DNA of 64,000 bases from an uncultured Clostridia bacterium (GTDB taxonomy: Bacteria > Bacillota > Clostridia > Christensenellales > CAG-138): positions 62,001 to 126,000 of the forward strand of contig CALVWJ010000003.1 in assembly GCA_944366945.1 (NCBI GenBank). Direction: 5' to 3'. Below are positions 33,675-43,656 of the stretch, in pieces. How positions within the stretch are numbered: position 1 is the stretch's first letter; each line of letters begins with the position of its first letter. The notes beneath the pieces were generated by a model. The model was given only the letters and a program-made list of their open reading frames with translations. It had not been told where the DNA came from and did not search any database. The translations under genes were made by a program, and so were the position numbers.

Positions 33675-35047
33675 ATGGAACAGAATCATAATTCCAACGC
33701 GTTCCTTGGAACAGAACCCATTGGAACGCTCATGCGCAAATATGCCGTGCCGTGCGTAATATCGTGGATCAGATATTTATTGCCAATGCAAGCGAGCTCG
33801 GCTCTTATGGCAACACTGCGAATACCGTGGTATTTCCGCTAACCGTTATCAAGCTCGCCATCGCCGTAATGATCGGGGAAGGCTGCTGCGCATTCGTGAG
33901 ACTTTGCCTTGGCGCAAAAGAGCCGGAAAAGGCACACCGAAGCATTGGAAATGCGGTTGTAGTTTCACTTGGCAGCAGCATTGTGCTCACGGCGCTTTAT
34001 TTCGTCTTCCAGGAACAGCTGTTGACCGCCTTTGGCGGAAAAGTGAACGAAGCAACATTCCGCTATTCGAGGGAATACTTCACCTATATTTCTATCGGCA
34101 TTCCTTTTTATATGTTTGGGCAAGCGATGAACCCAATCATCCGTTCGGATGGAAGCCCCAAATTTGCCATGGCTGCAACCCTCGCAGGTGCGGTAACAAA
34201 CTTGATCCTTGACCCAATATTCATTTTTCTATTCCACTGGGGTATGATGGGCGCGGCGGTAGCGACCGTGCTTGGCCAAGCACTTACCGCAGGCCTTTCC
34301 GCTTGGTACCTTTTTCACACCAAAGCCATTCGGCTGGAGAAGAGCAGTTTCCGCCTGGATCACAAATTGCTCAGCAAGGTGCTTTCTCTTGGCGGTTGCA
34401 GTTACCTGGCGCAGATCTCGCTTGTTGCAGCAATGGCCGCCATTCAGAATATGGTGGTCAAATATGGCGCACAGGATGCGGTGTTTGGCCAGAGCCAATA
34501 TGCGCAAATCCCGATGACGGTATTGGGCATTGTAATGAAGGTGTTTCAGATCGTGATTTCCATTGTGATCGGCATGGCAGCAGGCTGCATCCCGATTGTG
34601 GGCTATAACATGGGGGCTGGCCACAAAGACAGGGCGCGGCGGCTCTTCTTTCACTTGCTCATTGCAGAAGCAGTGGTAGGCGCTGTAGCGTTCGTTCTTG
34701 TAGAAGGGTTTCCACAGCAGCGCATCACGATTTTCGGCGCAAAAAACGAAAGCGCATATTATACGGAATTCGCCGTGCGCTCATTTCGTGTTTATCTCTG
34801 CATGATGGTATTTGCTTGCGTGAACAAGGCAACGTTCATCTACCTGCAATCGCTGGGAAAGGCCTTCCTATCAACCCTGCTTTCCATGGTTCGAGAAGTG
34901 GTATTCGGCGTGGGATTCGCTTTGCTGTTGCCCATACTTTTCGGACTCGATGGCGTGCTTTATTCAATGCCGGTTTCGGATATCCTCACGTTTGTGCTTT
35001 CCTGCTTTGTGGTCCGCTCCACCTGCAAAGCGCTCCGTGCAGCATAA
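33675..35047 (+). pseudogene. MATE-family efflux transporter, frameshifted by a small deletion
   Basis: ATG 33675 has AGAGG upstream and reads MEQNHNSNAF, then TEPIGTLMRKYAVPCVI, the normal N-terminus of a MATE protein. At about 33756-33763 the sequence jumps straight to NIVDQIFIA in another frame. Family members have about eight more residues between these motifs, so a loss of about 28 nt with a shared TAATATC at the junction explains the frameshift. The remaining 431 codons are intact and have the twelve-helix body, with IGEGCCAFVRL, RSDGSPKFAMAATL and GYNMGAGHKDRARR. A GTG at 33752 could start a truncated protein lacking most of helix 1, which is unlikely to work. The substrate is unknown. 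Confidence 0.75.
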
Positions 35048-35056
35048 CGATGGCAT

Positions 35057-35710
35057 TTAAGCGCCGGGTGCGCTGACGATTGCAATGCCGGCGCTTGCAC
35101 CGATGCGGTTTGCCCCCGCCTGGATCATCCGCAGTGCGTCTGCACGCGTGCGGATGCCACCGGAAGCCTTTACGCCCATTTCCTGCCCAACGGTTGCGCG
35201 CATGAGCGCAACGTCGTGTTCCGTTGCGCCGCCTGTAGAAAAGCCGGTGCTGGTTTTCACAAAATCCGCCCCTGCACGTTTTGCAGCAAGGCATGCGGCA
35301 ACTTTCTGCTCATCCGTAAGGAGGCAGCATTCGAGAATCACCTTGAGCTTTGCACGCTTTGCGATGGCGGAAACTACGGCTCGGATATCGGCTTCCACGC
35401 GGGAAAAATCGCCTTCCCGGGCGGCGCCAATATCCATTACCATGTCAATCTCCTTGGCACCGAGCGCGCAGGCGCGCGCAGCTTCTCCGGCTTTTGCTGC
35501 GGATTCCATGGCGCCCAGTGGAAAACCAACGACGCAGCATGGCGCAACGTCTGTGCCTGCAAGCGCAGCGGCGACCTGCGCGATGTGCACGCTGTTGACG
35601 CAAACGCTCGCAAAGCGGTACTCGATTGCTTCTGCGCAAAGCCGGTCGATGTCCGCACGGGTTGCATCCGCTTTAAGCAGGGTATGGTCAATATATTGGT
35701 TCAACATCAT
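35057..35710 (-). CDS. deoC: Deoxyribose-phosphate aldolase
   Basis: The protein has 217 residues from ATG 35710, with AAGGAGG 7 nt upstream; a second ATG follows immediately. The family pattern is complete: [12 protein letters not shown] at the start, [19 protein letters not shown] with the catalytic-region Asp, [25 protein letters not shown] with the Schiff-base lysine near residue 150, and VKASGGIRT. It splits 2-deoxyribose-5-phosphate to glyceraldehyde-3-phosphate and acetaldehyde in nucleoside breakdown. It lies 60 bp after xdh in the same direction and may be the last gene of that purine operon; it is convergent with the MATE gene. Confidence 0.95.
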   Translation of the reverse strand: MMLNQYIDHTLLKADATRADIDRLCAEAIEYRFASVCVNSVHIAQVAAALAGTDVAPCCVVGFPLGAMESAAKAGEAARACALGAKEIDMVMDIGAAREGDFSRVEADIRAVVSAIAKRAKLKVILECCLLTDEQKVAACLAAKRAGADFVKTSTGFSTGGATEHDVALMRATVGQEMGVKASGGIRTRADALRMIQAGANRIGASAGIAIVSAPGA

Positions 35711-35770
35711 GGTTATGCCTCCTTGGGTCGGCTTCGAATTAGGGAAAGCGGCCGTGCTTTCATGCAAAAA

Positions 35771-38320
35771 TCAGCGTTTCCCATAAGGGGTATCTGCAAG
35801 CGGCAGTCGGGAGCGCGCTTTTCCATCCAAGCGGTAGTATGCGTCCGCAATGGCGGGAGCGGTGGGGATGGCGGTGATTTCCCCGATGCCGATTGCGCCA
35901 TAGGCAACCTGCAAGCCAGCCTTTTCCACAATGATGGGCTCAATTTCCGGGATCTCATTTGCGCGCAGCAAACCCAATGTGCCGAATTTTGCCGTGGGCT
36001 TGCAATCCGTTAGCGGGTAGCGCTCAGTGAGCGCATAGCCCATGCTCATTACGACGCCGCCTTCGATCTGCCCTTCCACGGAAAGCGGGTTTACCGCACG
36101 GCCAACATCGTGGGCCGCGATGATCTTGCGCAGCTTGCCATCCTCGCCCAAAATGGCCACCTGGGTCGCGTAACCGTAAGCTACATGGCTGACCGGGTTG
36201 GGCTTGGGCGAGCCAAGTGGGTCTGTTTTGGCGAGATACTCAGCGTAATAGATTTCACCTTCTAAATCGGCAAGCGAGCTGTTTGCCATCGCCGCGTTGA
36301 GCAATTCGCAGGCGCGGCGCGCGGCTTCCCCTGTGATGAGCGTTTGGCGCGAGCCCGAAGTTGTGCCGGAATCGGGAGAGTTGCCGGTATTGGGCGGCGC
36401 GTAGACGACGGCTTCGCGGGGCAGCCCCGTGGTTTCGCATACGATCTGCACGAGCACAGTCCCAAGCCCCTGGCCTATGCAGGATGCCCCCGTATGGATG
36501 TGCACTTTTGCATCTTTTACAACTAGGCGTACCCGTCCAGTATCCGGGAGCCCTACGCCCACGCCGGCGTTTTTCATCGCGCAGGCGATGCCTGCATAGC
36601 TTGCGGCTTCATATTGTTCGCGCACAGCCTCGAGCGTTTCCGCAAGGCCGGTGGAGGCATCCACGATCTGCCCGTTGGGCAGCGTTTGCCCCGGGCGGAT
36701 GGCATTGCGGTAGCGGATTTCCCAGTGGCTGATGCCAACCATGTCCGCAGCCCGGTTGAGGAGCGTTTCAATCGCAAAACAGGTCTGCGTTACGCCGAAC
36801 CCGCGAAATGCGCCGGCAGGCGGGTTGTTGGTATACCAGGCATAGCCGTCGATCTCGAAATTTTGGTAGTTATACGGCCCTGCGGCATGCGTGCAGGCGC
36901 GCTCCAGCACGGGGCCGCCCAACGAGGCGTAAGCGCCCGTATCGGCAACGACCGTGGCCTTTACGCCTTGGATGATGCCGTTTTCATCCACGCCAAGCGT
37001 AAAATCCATCTCCATCGGGTGCCGCTTGGGGTGAATCAAGATGCTCTCCTCGCGCGTGAGCTTTACCTTTACGGGGCGCTGGGCCAAGTAGGCAAGAAGC
37101 GCCGCGTGATGCTGCACGGTCACATCTTCCTTGCCCCCGAAGCCGCCACCCACCAGCTTGTTTTCTACCCATACCTTTTCGTTGGGCAAGCCGAGCATGG
37201 GCGCGGTTTCGTGCTGTGTATCATAAACGCTTTGGTCGGAGGAGTAGATCATCACGCCGTCTTCCTTGGGAAAGGCCACTGCACATTCCGGCTCAAGGAA
37301 TGCGTGTTCGGTAAACGGCGTGGAAAAATGATCCTGCAGCACATAGTGTGCATTGCGGATGGCCTCCGCCGCATCGCCGCGCGAAACGTGCTTATGGGCG
37401 AGAAGGTTGCCATCCCGGTGCACGAGCGGCGCGCCTTCGGCCATGGCCTCTGCCGGCGAACGCACGGGCGTGAGCGGCTCATACTCTACGCGCACGAGCG
37501 CTTTTGCCGCCGCAAGGATCTCCGGCGTTTCGGCGGCGATCAAGGCAATGGCATCCCCAAGGTAATGCGTGATTCCGCCTACGGGGATCATGGTATCCCA
37601 ATCCTTTTTTAAATGGCCTACTTTGTTCTCTCCGGGCACATCTGCGGCGGTGAGCACGAGCGCTACGCCGGGGAGAGCGCGGGCCTCTTCCGTATGGATT
37701 TTAAGCACGCGCGCGCGGGGATAAGCCGCGCGCACGGCACTGCCATAGAGCATGCCTTCCATGTAAAGATCATCGCAATATTCGCCCGTGCCGAGAACCT
37801 TTTCGCGCACATCCAGCCGGTGCACGCGTGCGCCGAGCCGCCACGCCCCGGAATCCTCCGGCAAGCGCCCTGCGCGCAGATATTCCGCTGCGCGCCGCAC
37901 GGCGTCTTTGATCTTTACATACCCCGTACAGCGGCAGATGTTGTTGCGCAGCGCGTAAGCGATTTCTTCCTCCGTAGGGGTGGGGTTCACATCGAGCAGC
38001 GCCTTTGCGCAGAGCACCATGCCCGGAATGCAAAAACCGCATTGCACGGCGCCTGCTTCGCCAAAGGCAAAGGCATAAACATCCTTTTCAAAATCCGAAA
38101 GCCCTTCCACGGTCAACACCGCTTTCCCTGCAAGCCGATCCGTTTGCTGGATGCAGGCGCGCGCGGGCTTTCCGTCGATGAGCACGGTGCAGGTTCCGCA
38201 TGCGCCCTCGCTGCATCCATCCTTTACGGAGGTGAGGCGCAGGGTATCACGCAGATAACGCAGCAGTTTTTGGTTCTGTTCTACGGTTACGGTTTGCCCG
38301 TTTACAGTAAAGGTTGCCAT
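35771..38320 (-). CDS. xdh: Selenium-dependent xanthine dehydrogenase (fused 2Fe-2S and molybdenum domains)
   Basis: The product has 849 residues with GGAGGG before the start. The N-terminal 150 residues hold two 2Fe-2S domains: CSEGACGTC with Cys36, 41, 44 and 56, then CGFCIPGM near 94 and CRCTGY near 130. The rest is the molybdenum-binding domain (VGGGFGGKEDVTVQHHAA, GAFRGFGVTQ, IGQGLGTV, GTTSGSRQT, AIGIGEIT). The FAD domain of ordinary xanthine dehydrogenases is absent. This one-chain layout and the neighbours ygfK and ssnA match the selenium-dependent molybdenum hydroxylase group. In that group selenium is a labile ligand of the cofactor rather than selenocysteine, and no in-frame TGA is seen. 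Purine oxidation is the expected role. Confidence 0.9.
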   Translation of the reverse strand: MATFTVNGQTVTVEQNQKLLRYLRDTLRLTSVKDGCSEGACGTCTVLIDGKPARACIQQTDRLAGKAVLTVEGLSDFEKDVYAFAFGEAGAVQCGFCIPGMVLCAKALLDVNPTPTEEEIAYALRNNICRCTGYVKIKDAVRRAAEYLRAGRLPEDSGAWRLGARVHRLDVREKVLGTGEYCDDLYMEGMLYGSAVRAAYPRARVLKIHTEEARALPGVALVLTAADVPGENKVGHLKKDWDTMIPVGGITHYLGDAIALIAAETPEILAAAKALVRVEYEPLTPVRSPAEAMAEGAPLVHRDGNLLAHKHVSRGDAAEAIRNAHYVLQDHFSTPFTEHAFLEPECAVAFPKEDGVMIYSSDQSVYDTQHETAPMLGLPNEKVWVENKLVGGGFGGKEDVTVQHHAALLAYLAQRPVKVKLTREESILIHPKRHPMEMDFTLGVDENGIIQGVKATVVADTGAYASLGGPVLERACTHAAGPYNYQNFEIDGYAWYTNNPPAGAFRGFGVTQTCFAIETLLNRAADMVGISHWEIRYRNAIRPGQTLPNGQIVDASTGLAETLEAVREQYEAASYAGIACAMKNAGVGVGLPDTGRVRLVVKDAKVHIHTGASCIGQGLGTVLVQIVCETTGLPREAVVYAPPNTGNSPDSGTTSGSRQTLITGEAARRACELLNAAMANSSLADLEGEIYYAEYLAKTDPLGSPKPNPVSHVAYGYATQVAILGEDGKLRKIIAAHDVGRAVNPLSVEGQIEGGVVMSMGYALTERYPLTDCKPTAKFGTLGLLRANEIPEIEPIIVEKAGLQVAYGAIGIGEITAIPTAPAIADAYYRLDGKARSRLPLADTPYGKR

Positions 38321-38347
38321 TGCGATCCCTCCGCTCGGTAAGCATAA

Positions 38348-41314
38348 TCAAAGCATGTAAGCATATTTGTGCACGATGGCGAGGATGAGCGCCCGGATTT
38401 CGGGGTCGAGCCCATTGCTGCTGGAAAGGTCATAATCGGAGACGGTGCCGCGCAAACGTACGCGCACCTTCGGGCATTTCGGGCAGAGCACGAAGAAACC
38501 ATCGTTTTCGCTATCGAGAAAATCGCGCTCGTTTGCAAAGAGCGTAAACTTTTCCTTATAAGGTTTGCTGTCATAAGGGCAGAAGGTAGCGCAATTCCCA
38601 CATTCGTTGCAAAGGAAATCCACATGAACGATCTGCCGCATCGCATGGCCCGGCACTTCAACCGCTACATTCGCACGGTTGGGGCATACCGTAACGCAGG
38701 TTTCGCACACGGTATCGCAGGCAAGGCAACGCGCTGCATCACAGCCATCGGCGCATGGGTAAGCGAGTTTGCCTTTTTTCATCAGTGCTGCGCCATAGCC
38801 CGGGCGTGCACCTGCCGGGCGCTCTTCTTTGCGGCAAGCGCCGGTGATGGCGTCTGCTGCAGCGCGGGCATCCGCGATGGCCTCTACCACTGTGGAAGGG
38901 CCGCGCAGGGCATCGCCCGCAACGTAGATCCCGTTCGGATAAGAAGCTTGTGCACGGCCGCGCGCATCGAGCGTTACGCCATAGGCGGCAAAGGCCTCCG
39001 GGTTCGGCGCCTCGCCCACCGCTGCAATGACCGTATCCGCCGGGATGCAAACCGTTTCGCCGGTTGGAACGGGGGACTGGCGGCCGCTTGCATCCGGCGC
39101 GCCAAGCGCCATGCGCGCGCATGTGAGCATGCCGTCTGCATGTGCTTTCGGGGCAAGCAGCTCTGCAAATTCCACGCCGTCCGCAAGGGCGAGCGCGAGC
39201 TCTTCCGCGTCCGCAGGCATATATTGCTTCGTGCGGCGGTAGACGATCGTTACCCTGCTTGCGCCCATGCGTTTTGCGGCGCGCGCGGCATCCATCGCCG
39301 TATTGCCGCCGCCGATTACCGCTACGCTTCCTCCGAGCGCGAGCGTTTCCGGCGCAGATTTCGCGCGCTTTAGGAAATCAATCACATTGAGCACGTTGCC
39401 TTCGAGCGCAAGCGTGCCGGGCTTTTCGGCGCCAAATGCGAGCAGAATGTTCTGATATCCTTGAGCGCGCAGCTGTTCGCACGCAGGCGCGGGCTTGCCG
39501 CAGACAAATTGCGCGCCCATGGCCTTTGCGAGCGCAACATCCTTTTCAATGGCCTCCTGCGGGATGCGAAACGCGGGAATAACGTGCTGCACGATGCCGC
39601 CGGGCGTTTCCTCCCGCTCGAATACGGTAGCAGGATATCCTGCGCGGGCAAGGAAATAGGCAGCCGCAATGCCCGCCGGGCCGCCGCCGATGATGGCGGT
39701 TTTCGGAGCGCCTGGCTTTGGCGCAGGCGGCTTTAGCCCCGCCATGAGCGCGTCATAGCCGCGCTGTGCCGCTTCGAGCTTCACGCGGCGGATCTCAACG
39801 GGCGCTTCATAGAAGTTGCGCGTGCATTTTTCCATGCAGCGGTGCGCGCAGATCGTGCCTGTAATGAACGGAAGCGGGTTCTTTTCGGTAATGCAACGAA
39901 GCGCCGCTTCATATTCCCCCTTTTCGCAGAGCGCCATATATTCGGGAACGTCTTGCCCAATGGGGCAGCCGCCCTTGCAGGGGGCGGTGAAACAGTCGAT
40001 CAAAGGTACCTTTTTGGGCAGCTTGCGCGGCGGCAGGGGCTTTTCCGGCTTGCGGTAATGCGCATCCGTGCGCGCAGCGCGCGCAAGTGCGGCGGCAGCT
40101 GCGACGTCCACGCCCACAAAGGGTTTATAGACAAGGCCGGATAGCGTTTCGGCAATTTGCGCCATGCGGGCATAGCCACCCGGCTTTAGGATGGTCGTCG
40201 CCATCGTAATGGGCCAGATGCCTGCCTCAAAAAGCGCTTGCACATTGTAAAAATCCGCGCCGCCGGAATAGGAGAGGCGCAGCCTGCCATCGAATTCCTC
40301 CGCCATACGGCGCGCCATTTCGATGGTGAGCGGAAATAGAGCACGGCCGGACATGTACATTTCTGCGCTCGGCAATTCGCCCGCTTTCACGTCCACCGGG
40401 AACGTGTTGGAAAGCTTCAAGCCAAATTCGAGCCCAAGGCCAGCAGCAAGCGCGCTGAGGCGGCGGAACATGGGCACCGCATCCTCATATTGCAGGTCCT
40501 CTTTAAAATGGTGATCGTCAAAAGCAATGTACCCATATCCCAGGGCGTCAAGCGTTGCGCGCGCAAAATCATAGCCAAGGAGCGTAGGGTTGCACTTGAC
40601 GAAGGTGTTGAGCCGCTTTTCTTGAATAAGATAGGAAGCGATGGCTTCGATTTCATCCGGCGGGCAGCCATGGAGCGTGGATACGGTTACGCCCGTGCAA
40701 ATGTGCGGGGTGATGGTTGCAAGAAAATCCGCATCCTCGGGGAACGCAGAAAGCGCATATTCCATGCATTCCTTCCAGATGGGTGTAGCCGATGCATCCT
40801 TCATGCCTTCGATGAAACGATCCATCTTTTCCGTTTGGATCCCGGCAAGGTCATAGCCTACGCTCATGTTGAAGGCGAAGCCGCACGGATCGCCCAGGTT
40901 CCATTTGCGGCTGATGATTTTGAGGGCAAACCAGGCCTTAACGTATTCCTCAAACGCTTGCTCCACGGTGAGCTCCGTAGACCATTCGCAATTATAACCC
41001 TCATCCTCCGCGCGGATGCACGGGCGGCCGATGCACGCTGCAAGCTCGGCACCATCCATTTTTTGTACGGTTTTAAGCTCAAAAAAGCGTGCGCCCGCAT
41101 AATAGGCTGCGATGATATTTTCTGCAAGCTGCGTATTTGGGCCAGCGGCAGGGCCAAACGGCGTTTCGATTGTTTCGCGGAACAATGGGAGCATTTTTTC
41201 ATCCCGCTTCATGAAGGGCTTCTGCACACCAAAGACCGCGCCGTGCGCGTCCCGCTCGCAGAAAAGCCAATCCATCAGTTTCGAAAAAGGCATAGGGGTC
41301 ATGCGTTCGCTCAT
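38348..41314 (-). CDS. ygfK: YgfK-type selenate-reductase-like flavoprotein
   Basis: The protein has 988 residues from ATG 41314, with AAGGAGG 5 nt upstream; an in-frame extension of 66 codons overlaps ssnA and is rejected. The N-terminal half resembles a dihydroorotate-dehydrogenase-like barrel (ETPFGPAAGPNTQLAENI, ELKTVQKMDG, LSYSGGADFYNV). An iron-sulfur segment (CKGGCPIGQDVPEYM) and a GltD-type FAD/NADPH module follow (AIIGGGPAGIAAAYFLARAG, VAVIGGGNTAMDAAR). The C-terminus has ferredoxin clusters (CLACDTVCETC, CNECGNCATFCP). YgfK is tied to selenium-dependent hydroxylases in E. coli and Clostridia, where it is thought to supply or remove electrons. The label selenate reductase is historical and unproven. 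Confidence 0.9.
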   Translation of the reverse strand: MSERMTPMPFSKLMDWLFCERDAHGAVFGVQKPFMKRDEKMLPLFRETIETPFGPAAGPNTQLAENIIAAYYAGARFFELKTVQKMDGAELAACIGRPCIRAEDEGYNCEWSTELTVEQAFEEYVKAWFALKIISRKWNLGDPCGFAFNMSVGYDLAGIQTEKMDRFIEGMKDASATPIWKECMEYALSAFPEDADFLATITPHICTGVTVSTLHGCPPDEIEAIASYLIQEKRLNTFVKCNPTLLGYDFARATLDALGYGYIAFDDHHFKEDLQYEDAVPMFRRLSALAAGLGLEFGLKLSNTFPVDVKAGELPSAEMYMSGRALFPLTIEMARRMAEEFDGRLRLSYSGGADFYNVQALFEAGIWPITMATTILKPGGYARMAQIAETLSGLVYKPFVGVDVAAAAALARAARTDAHYRKPEKPLPPRKLPKKVPLIDCFTAPCKGGCPIGQDVPEYMALCEKGEYEAALRCITEKNPLPFITGTICAHRCMEKCTRNFYEAPVEIRRVKLEAAQRGYDALMAGLKPPAPKPGAPKTAIIGGGPAGIAAAYFLARAGYPATVFEREETPGGIVQHVIPAFRIPQEAIEKDVALAKAMGAQFVCGKPAPACEQLRAQGYQNILLAFGAEKPGTLALEGNVLNVIDFLKRAKSAPETLALGGSVAVIGGGNTAMDAARAAKRMGASRVTIVYRRTKQYMPADAEELALALADGVEFAELLAPKAHADGMLTCARMALGAPDASGRQSPVPTGETVCIPADTVIAAVGEAPNPEAFAAYGVTLDARGRAQASYPNGIYVAGDALRGPSTVVEAIADARAAADAITGACRKEERPAGARPGYGAALMKKGKLAYPCADGCDAARCLACDTVCETCVTVCPNRANVAVEVPGHAMRQIVHVDFLCNECGNCATFCPYDSKPYKEKFTLFANERDFLDSENDGFFVLCPKCPKVRVRLRGTVSDYDLSSSNGLDPEIRALILAIVHKYAYML

Positions 41315-41345
41315 AGGTACCTCCTTGCTGCAAGAATAGGGGGGA

Positions 41346-42677
41346 TTAACAGCCCAGCCGCTTCCAGAGCCTGCTGCTGACTTCGCGCGTGTGCGCATGG
41401 ACTGCTTCTTCATCCGCGCAGATGAGCACGCGGTCGCGCATGAGGATCTGCCCTGCGCACATGGTGGTTTCGCATTGGCGGCCCGCCATGCCGAAAAGAA
41501 TGTGTCCATCAATGTTGTCGGCGGAAAATGGGGTGAAGGGTTTGTAATCCATCACGATCACATCGGCCGCAGCGCCGGGCTTGAGCACGCCAAGCGCATC
41601 GTGGAAATAGCGCGCGGCAATCTTTGCGTTGTTGTAAAACAGCATGGCGACCGCTTCGCCCCAGCCAACATTGGGTAAACATGCGTTGTGGCGCTGAATG
41701 GTGAGCGCAGCCTTGAGGCTTTCGGTCATGTCGAAGGTATAGGCGTCCGTGCCGAGGCCCACGAGCACCCCCTTCTTAAAGAATTGCAGTACGGGTGAAC
41801 AGCCCACTGCATTCCCCATATTGGATTGCGGGTTGTTTACAACCATCGTATCCGTTTCCTTTATAAGATCCATTTCCGCGGGGTTTACATGGATGCAGTG
41901 GCCCAGGATCGTCTTTTCTCCCAGAATGCCCTGGTTGAGCAGGCGGTTCACCGGGCGCGTGCCATAATTGCGCAGGGTATCGTAAACATCGTTCATGCCT
42001 TCGGAAACATGAATGTGGAACCCGGTGCGGCCATTGTTTGCGGCAACGCATTGCTCCATGGTGCGATCGGAGATGGTAAAGAGCGCGTGCATGCCGAACA
42101 TGGCCTTGATAAGCGGATCCTGCTCCCGCTCGCAGTGGGTGATGAAAGACTCGTTTTCACGTATGGCGGCATCGCATTTTTCCTGCCCGTCGCGCTCGCT
42201 CACCTCATAGCAAAGCACAGTGCGCACGCCCAGCTCCTTTGCGACTTCCGCAATGGTAAACAGGCTTCCTTCGATCTCGCAATAGCTTGCATGGTGGTCA
42301 AACACCGTTGTGCAGCCTGTTTTGATGGAATCGATGTAGGTAATGTATGCGCTCTGCCGCGTATCCTCCAACGTGAGGTTGCGGTCCAGCCGCCACCACA
42401 TACCGTCGAGCACCTCGTAGAAATTGGTTGGGTTATAGTTCGGCATTGTCAAGCCGCGGGCAAGGGCGCTGTAGATGTGGGAATGCGCGTTGATGAACGC
42501 CGGCATGATCACGCCGCCCTTTGCATCCACGAATTCCGCATCTGGATACTTTGCGCAAAGCGCCGCTGTTTCTCCAACTTCAACGATCTTTGTGCCGGAA
42601 ACCGCTACGCCGCCGTTTTCGATGTAAGGGGCGGCGTCATCCCGGGTGATGAGCCTTCCGTTTGCAATCAGAATCAT
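41346..42677 (-). CDS. ssnA: SsnA-type amidohydrolase
   Basis: The product has 443 residues; AAGGAGG is 7 nt before the ATG. It has the aminohydrolase barrel: metal site NAHSHIYSALARG near residues 63-75, FDHHASYCE, the histidine in GFHIHVSEG near 222, ILGHCIHV, and the aspartate in VGLGTDAYTFD near 310. SsnA homologues are chlorohydrolase/deaminase-like enzymes linked to the selenium-dependent hydroxylase genes, probably acting on a purine-related compound. It is the first gene of the minus-strand operon ssnA-ygfK-xdh. Confidence 0.92.
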   Translation of the reverse strand: MILIANGRLITRDDAAPYIENGGVAVSGTKIVEVGETAALCAKYPDAEFVDAKGGVIMPAFINAHSHIYSALARGLTMPNYNPTNFYEVLDGMWWRLDRNLTLEDTRQSAYITYIDSIKTGCTTVFDHHASYCEIEGSLFTIAEVAKELGVRTVLCYEVSERDGQEKCDAAIRENESFITHCEREQDPLIKAMFGMHALFTISDRTMEQCVAANNGRTGFHIHVSEGMNDVYDTLRNYGTRPVNRLLNQGILGEKTILGHCIHVNPAEMDLIKETDTMVVNNPQSNMGNAVGCSPVLQFFKKGVLVGLGTDAYTFDMTESLKAALTIQRHNACLPNVGWGEAVAMLFYNNAKIAARYFHDALGVLKPGAAADVIVMDYKPFTPFSADNIDGHILFGMAGRQCETTMCAGQILMRDRVLICADEEAVHAHTREVSSRLWKRLGC

Positions 42678-42829
42678 TGGGGTTCCTCCTTATTCGCTTT
42701 TGATCTTGCGCGGCTGTGCAGAAACAAAAAAGCGCGCCCAAACAAATCCATGTTCGTAGCCCGCGCGCGAAGCACTCCCTTGCAGCTATACAATCCATAT
42801 TAACACTACTGATAAGAATAATTTTTTTT

Positions 42830-42858
42830 ATCATAACACAGCAAAGGGAAAAACACAA
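42830..42858 (-). promoter_or_regulatory. Promoter for the ssnA-ygfK-xdh operon
   Basis: On the minus strand TTGTGT (42858-42853) and TATGAT (42835-42830) are spaced by 17 bp. The leader to ssnA would be about 145 nt. Confidence 0.6.
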
Positions 42859-42913
42859 GGCACGCTGGAAATACAAAATTTTTTTGAAAGCAAAAAAATA
42901 TTTTGATTCAACC

Positions 42914-42941
42914 TTGCAATTTTGCGGGGATATGATATATT
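42914..42941 (+). promoter_or_regulatory. Promoter for the YheO-type regulator, ygeY and ygeW
   Basis: TTGCAA (42914-42919) and TATATT (42936-42941) are spaced by 16 bp, 31 bp before the start codon. With the opposing promoter 55 bp away it forms a divergent control region in which the regulator is the natural candidate to bind. Confidence 0.6.
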
Positions 42942-42972
42942 GTTTTTAACGATGATCATGAGGAGGAAGCCT

Positions 42973-43623
42973 ATGCAGGAGACGACGCTCGACCTGCTCA
43001 AGCGGCTGGCAAAAGCGCTTTCCGCCCAGTTTGGGGAGAATTGCGAAATCGTTGTGCACGACATTTCTTCGGGCAACCCGGAAAACACCATCGCTGTAAT
43101 CGAAAACGGGCATGTATCCCGCCGCAATGCGGATGCAGGCCCTTCCCATATTGCGCTCGAGGCCATGAAAGAGGGGCGGCGGAATATTCGGGATCAATAT
43201 AACTACTTAACCCAGACGGCTGACGGCCGCATCCTGCGTTCGAGCACGGTCTATGTGAACGATGACGAGGGCCGGCCCATCGGCATTTTCTGCATCAATT
43301 ACGACCTTACAGCCCTCATGATGGCGAAAGCTACCGTGGATGCGCTGGTGCAGGCGCCGCGCGCCGAGGGTGAGCCGGAACGCATCCCAACCAATGTGAA
43401 CGATCTGCTTGACGAGCTGCTTGAGCAATCCGTGCGCATCGTCGGCAAGCCCGTTGCGATGATGAACAAGGACGACAAGGTCAAGGCCATCGGCTATCTC
43501 AACGACGCCGGGGCAATGCTCATCACCAAGAGCGGGGATAAAATCGCCAAATATTTTGGAATCAGCAAATATACGCTGTATTCCTATCTGGATACCAGCA
43601 ATACTTCCACCCAGCAATCCTAG
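42973..43623 (+). CDS. YheO/DauR-type transcriptional regulator (PAS-like plus HTH)
   Basis: The protein has 216 residues from ATG 42973, with AGGAGG 7 nt upstream; an open stretch before it is not coding. The N-terminal YheO domain (about 1-120) shows FGENCEIVVHDIS, NTIAVIENGHV, RSSTVYVNDDEG and IGIFCINYDLTAL. The C-terminal part ends in a helix-turn-helix, DAGAMLITKSGDKIAKYFGISKYTLYSYL (read in two overlapping halves near residues 175-205). Related regulators such as DauR control amino-acid or purine catabolism in response to a small ligand. Its place between the two arms of the selenium hydroxylase cluster suggests that it controls both. Confidence 0.88.
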   Translation: MQETTLDLLKRLAKALSAQFGENCEIVVHDISSGNPENTIAVIENGHVSRRNADAGPSHIALEAMKEGRRNIRDQYNYLTQTADGRILRSSTVYVNDDEGRPIGIFCINYDLTALMMAKATVDALVQAPRAEGEPERIPTNVNDLLDELLEQSVRIVGKPVAMMNKDDKVKAIGYLNDAGAMLITKSGDKIAKYFGISKYTLYSYLDTSNTSTQQS

Positions 43624-43656
43624 CATTTGTAAGCTTCCGAATAATTCATAGAAAGG

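Noticed and set aside
35771..38320. Selenocysteine codon in the xanthine dehydrogenase gene
   Set aside because: No in-frame TGA is present; this enzyme group carries selenium as a cofactor ligand.
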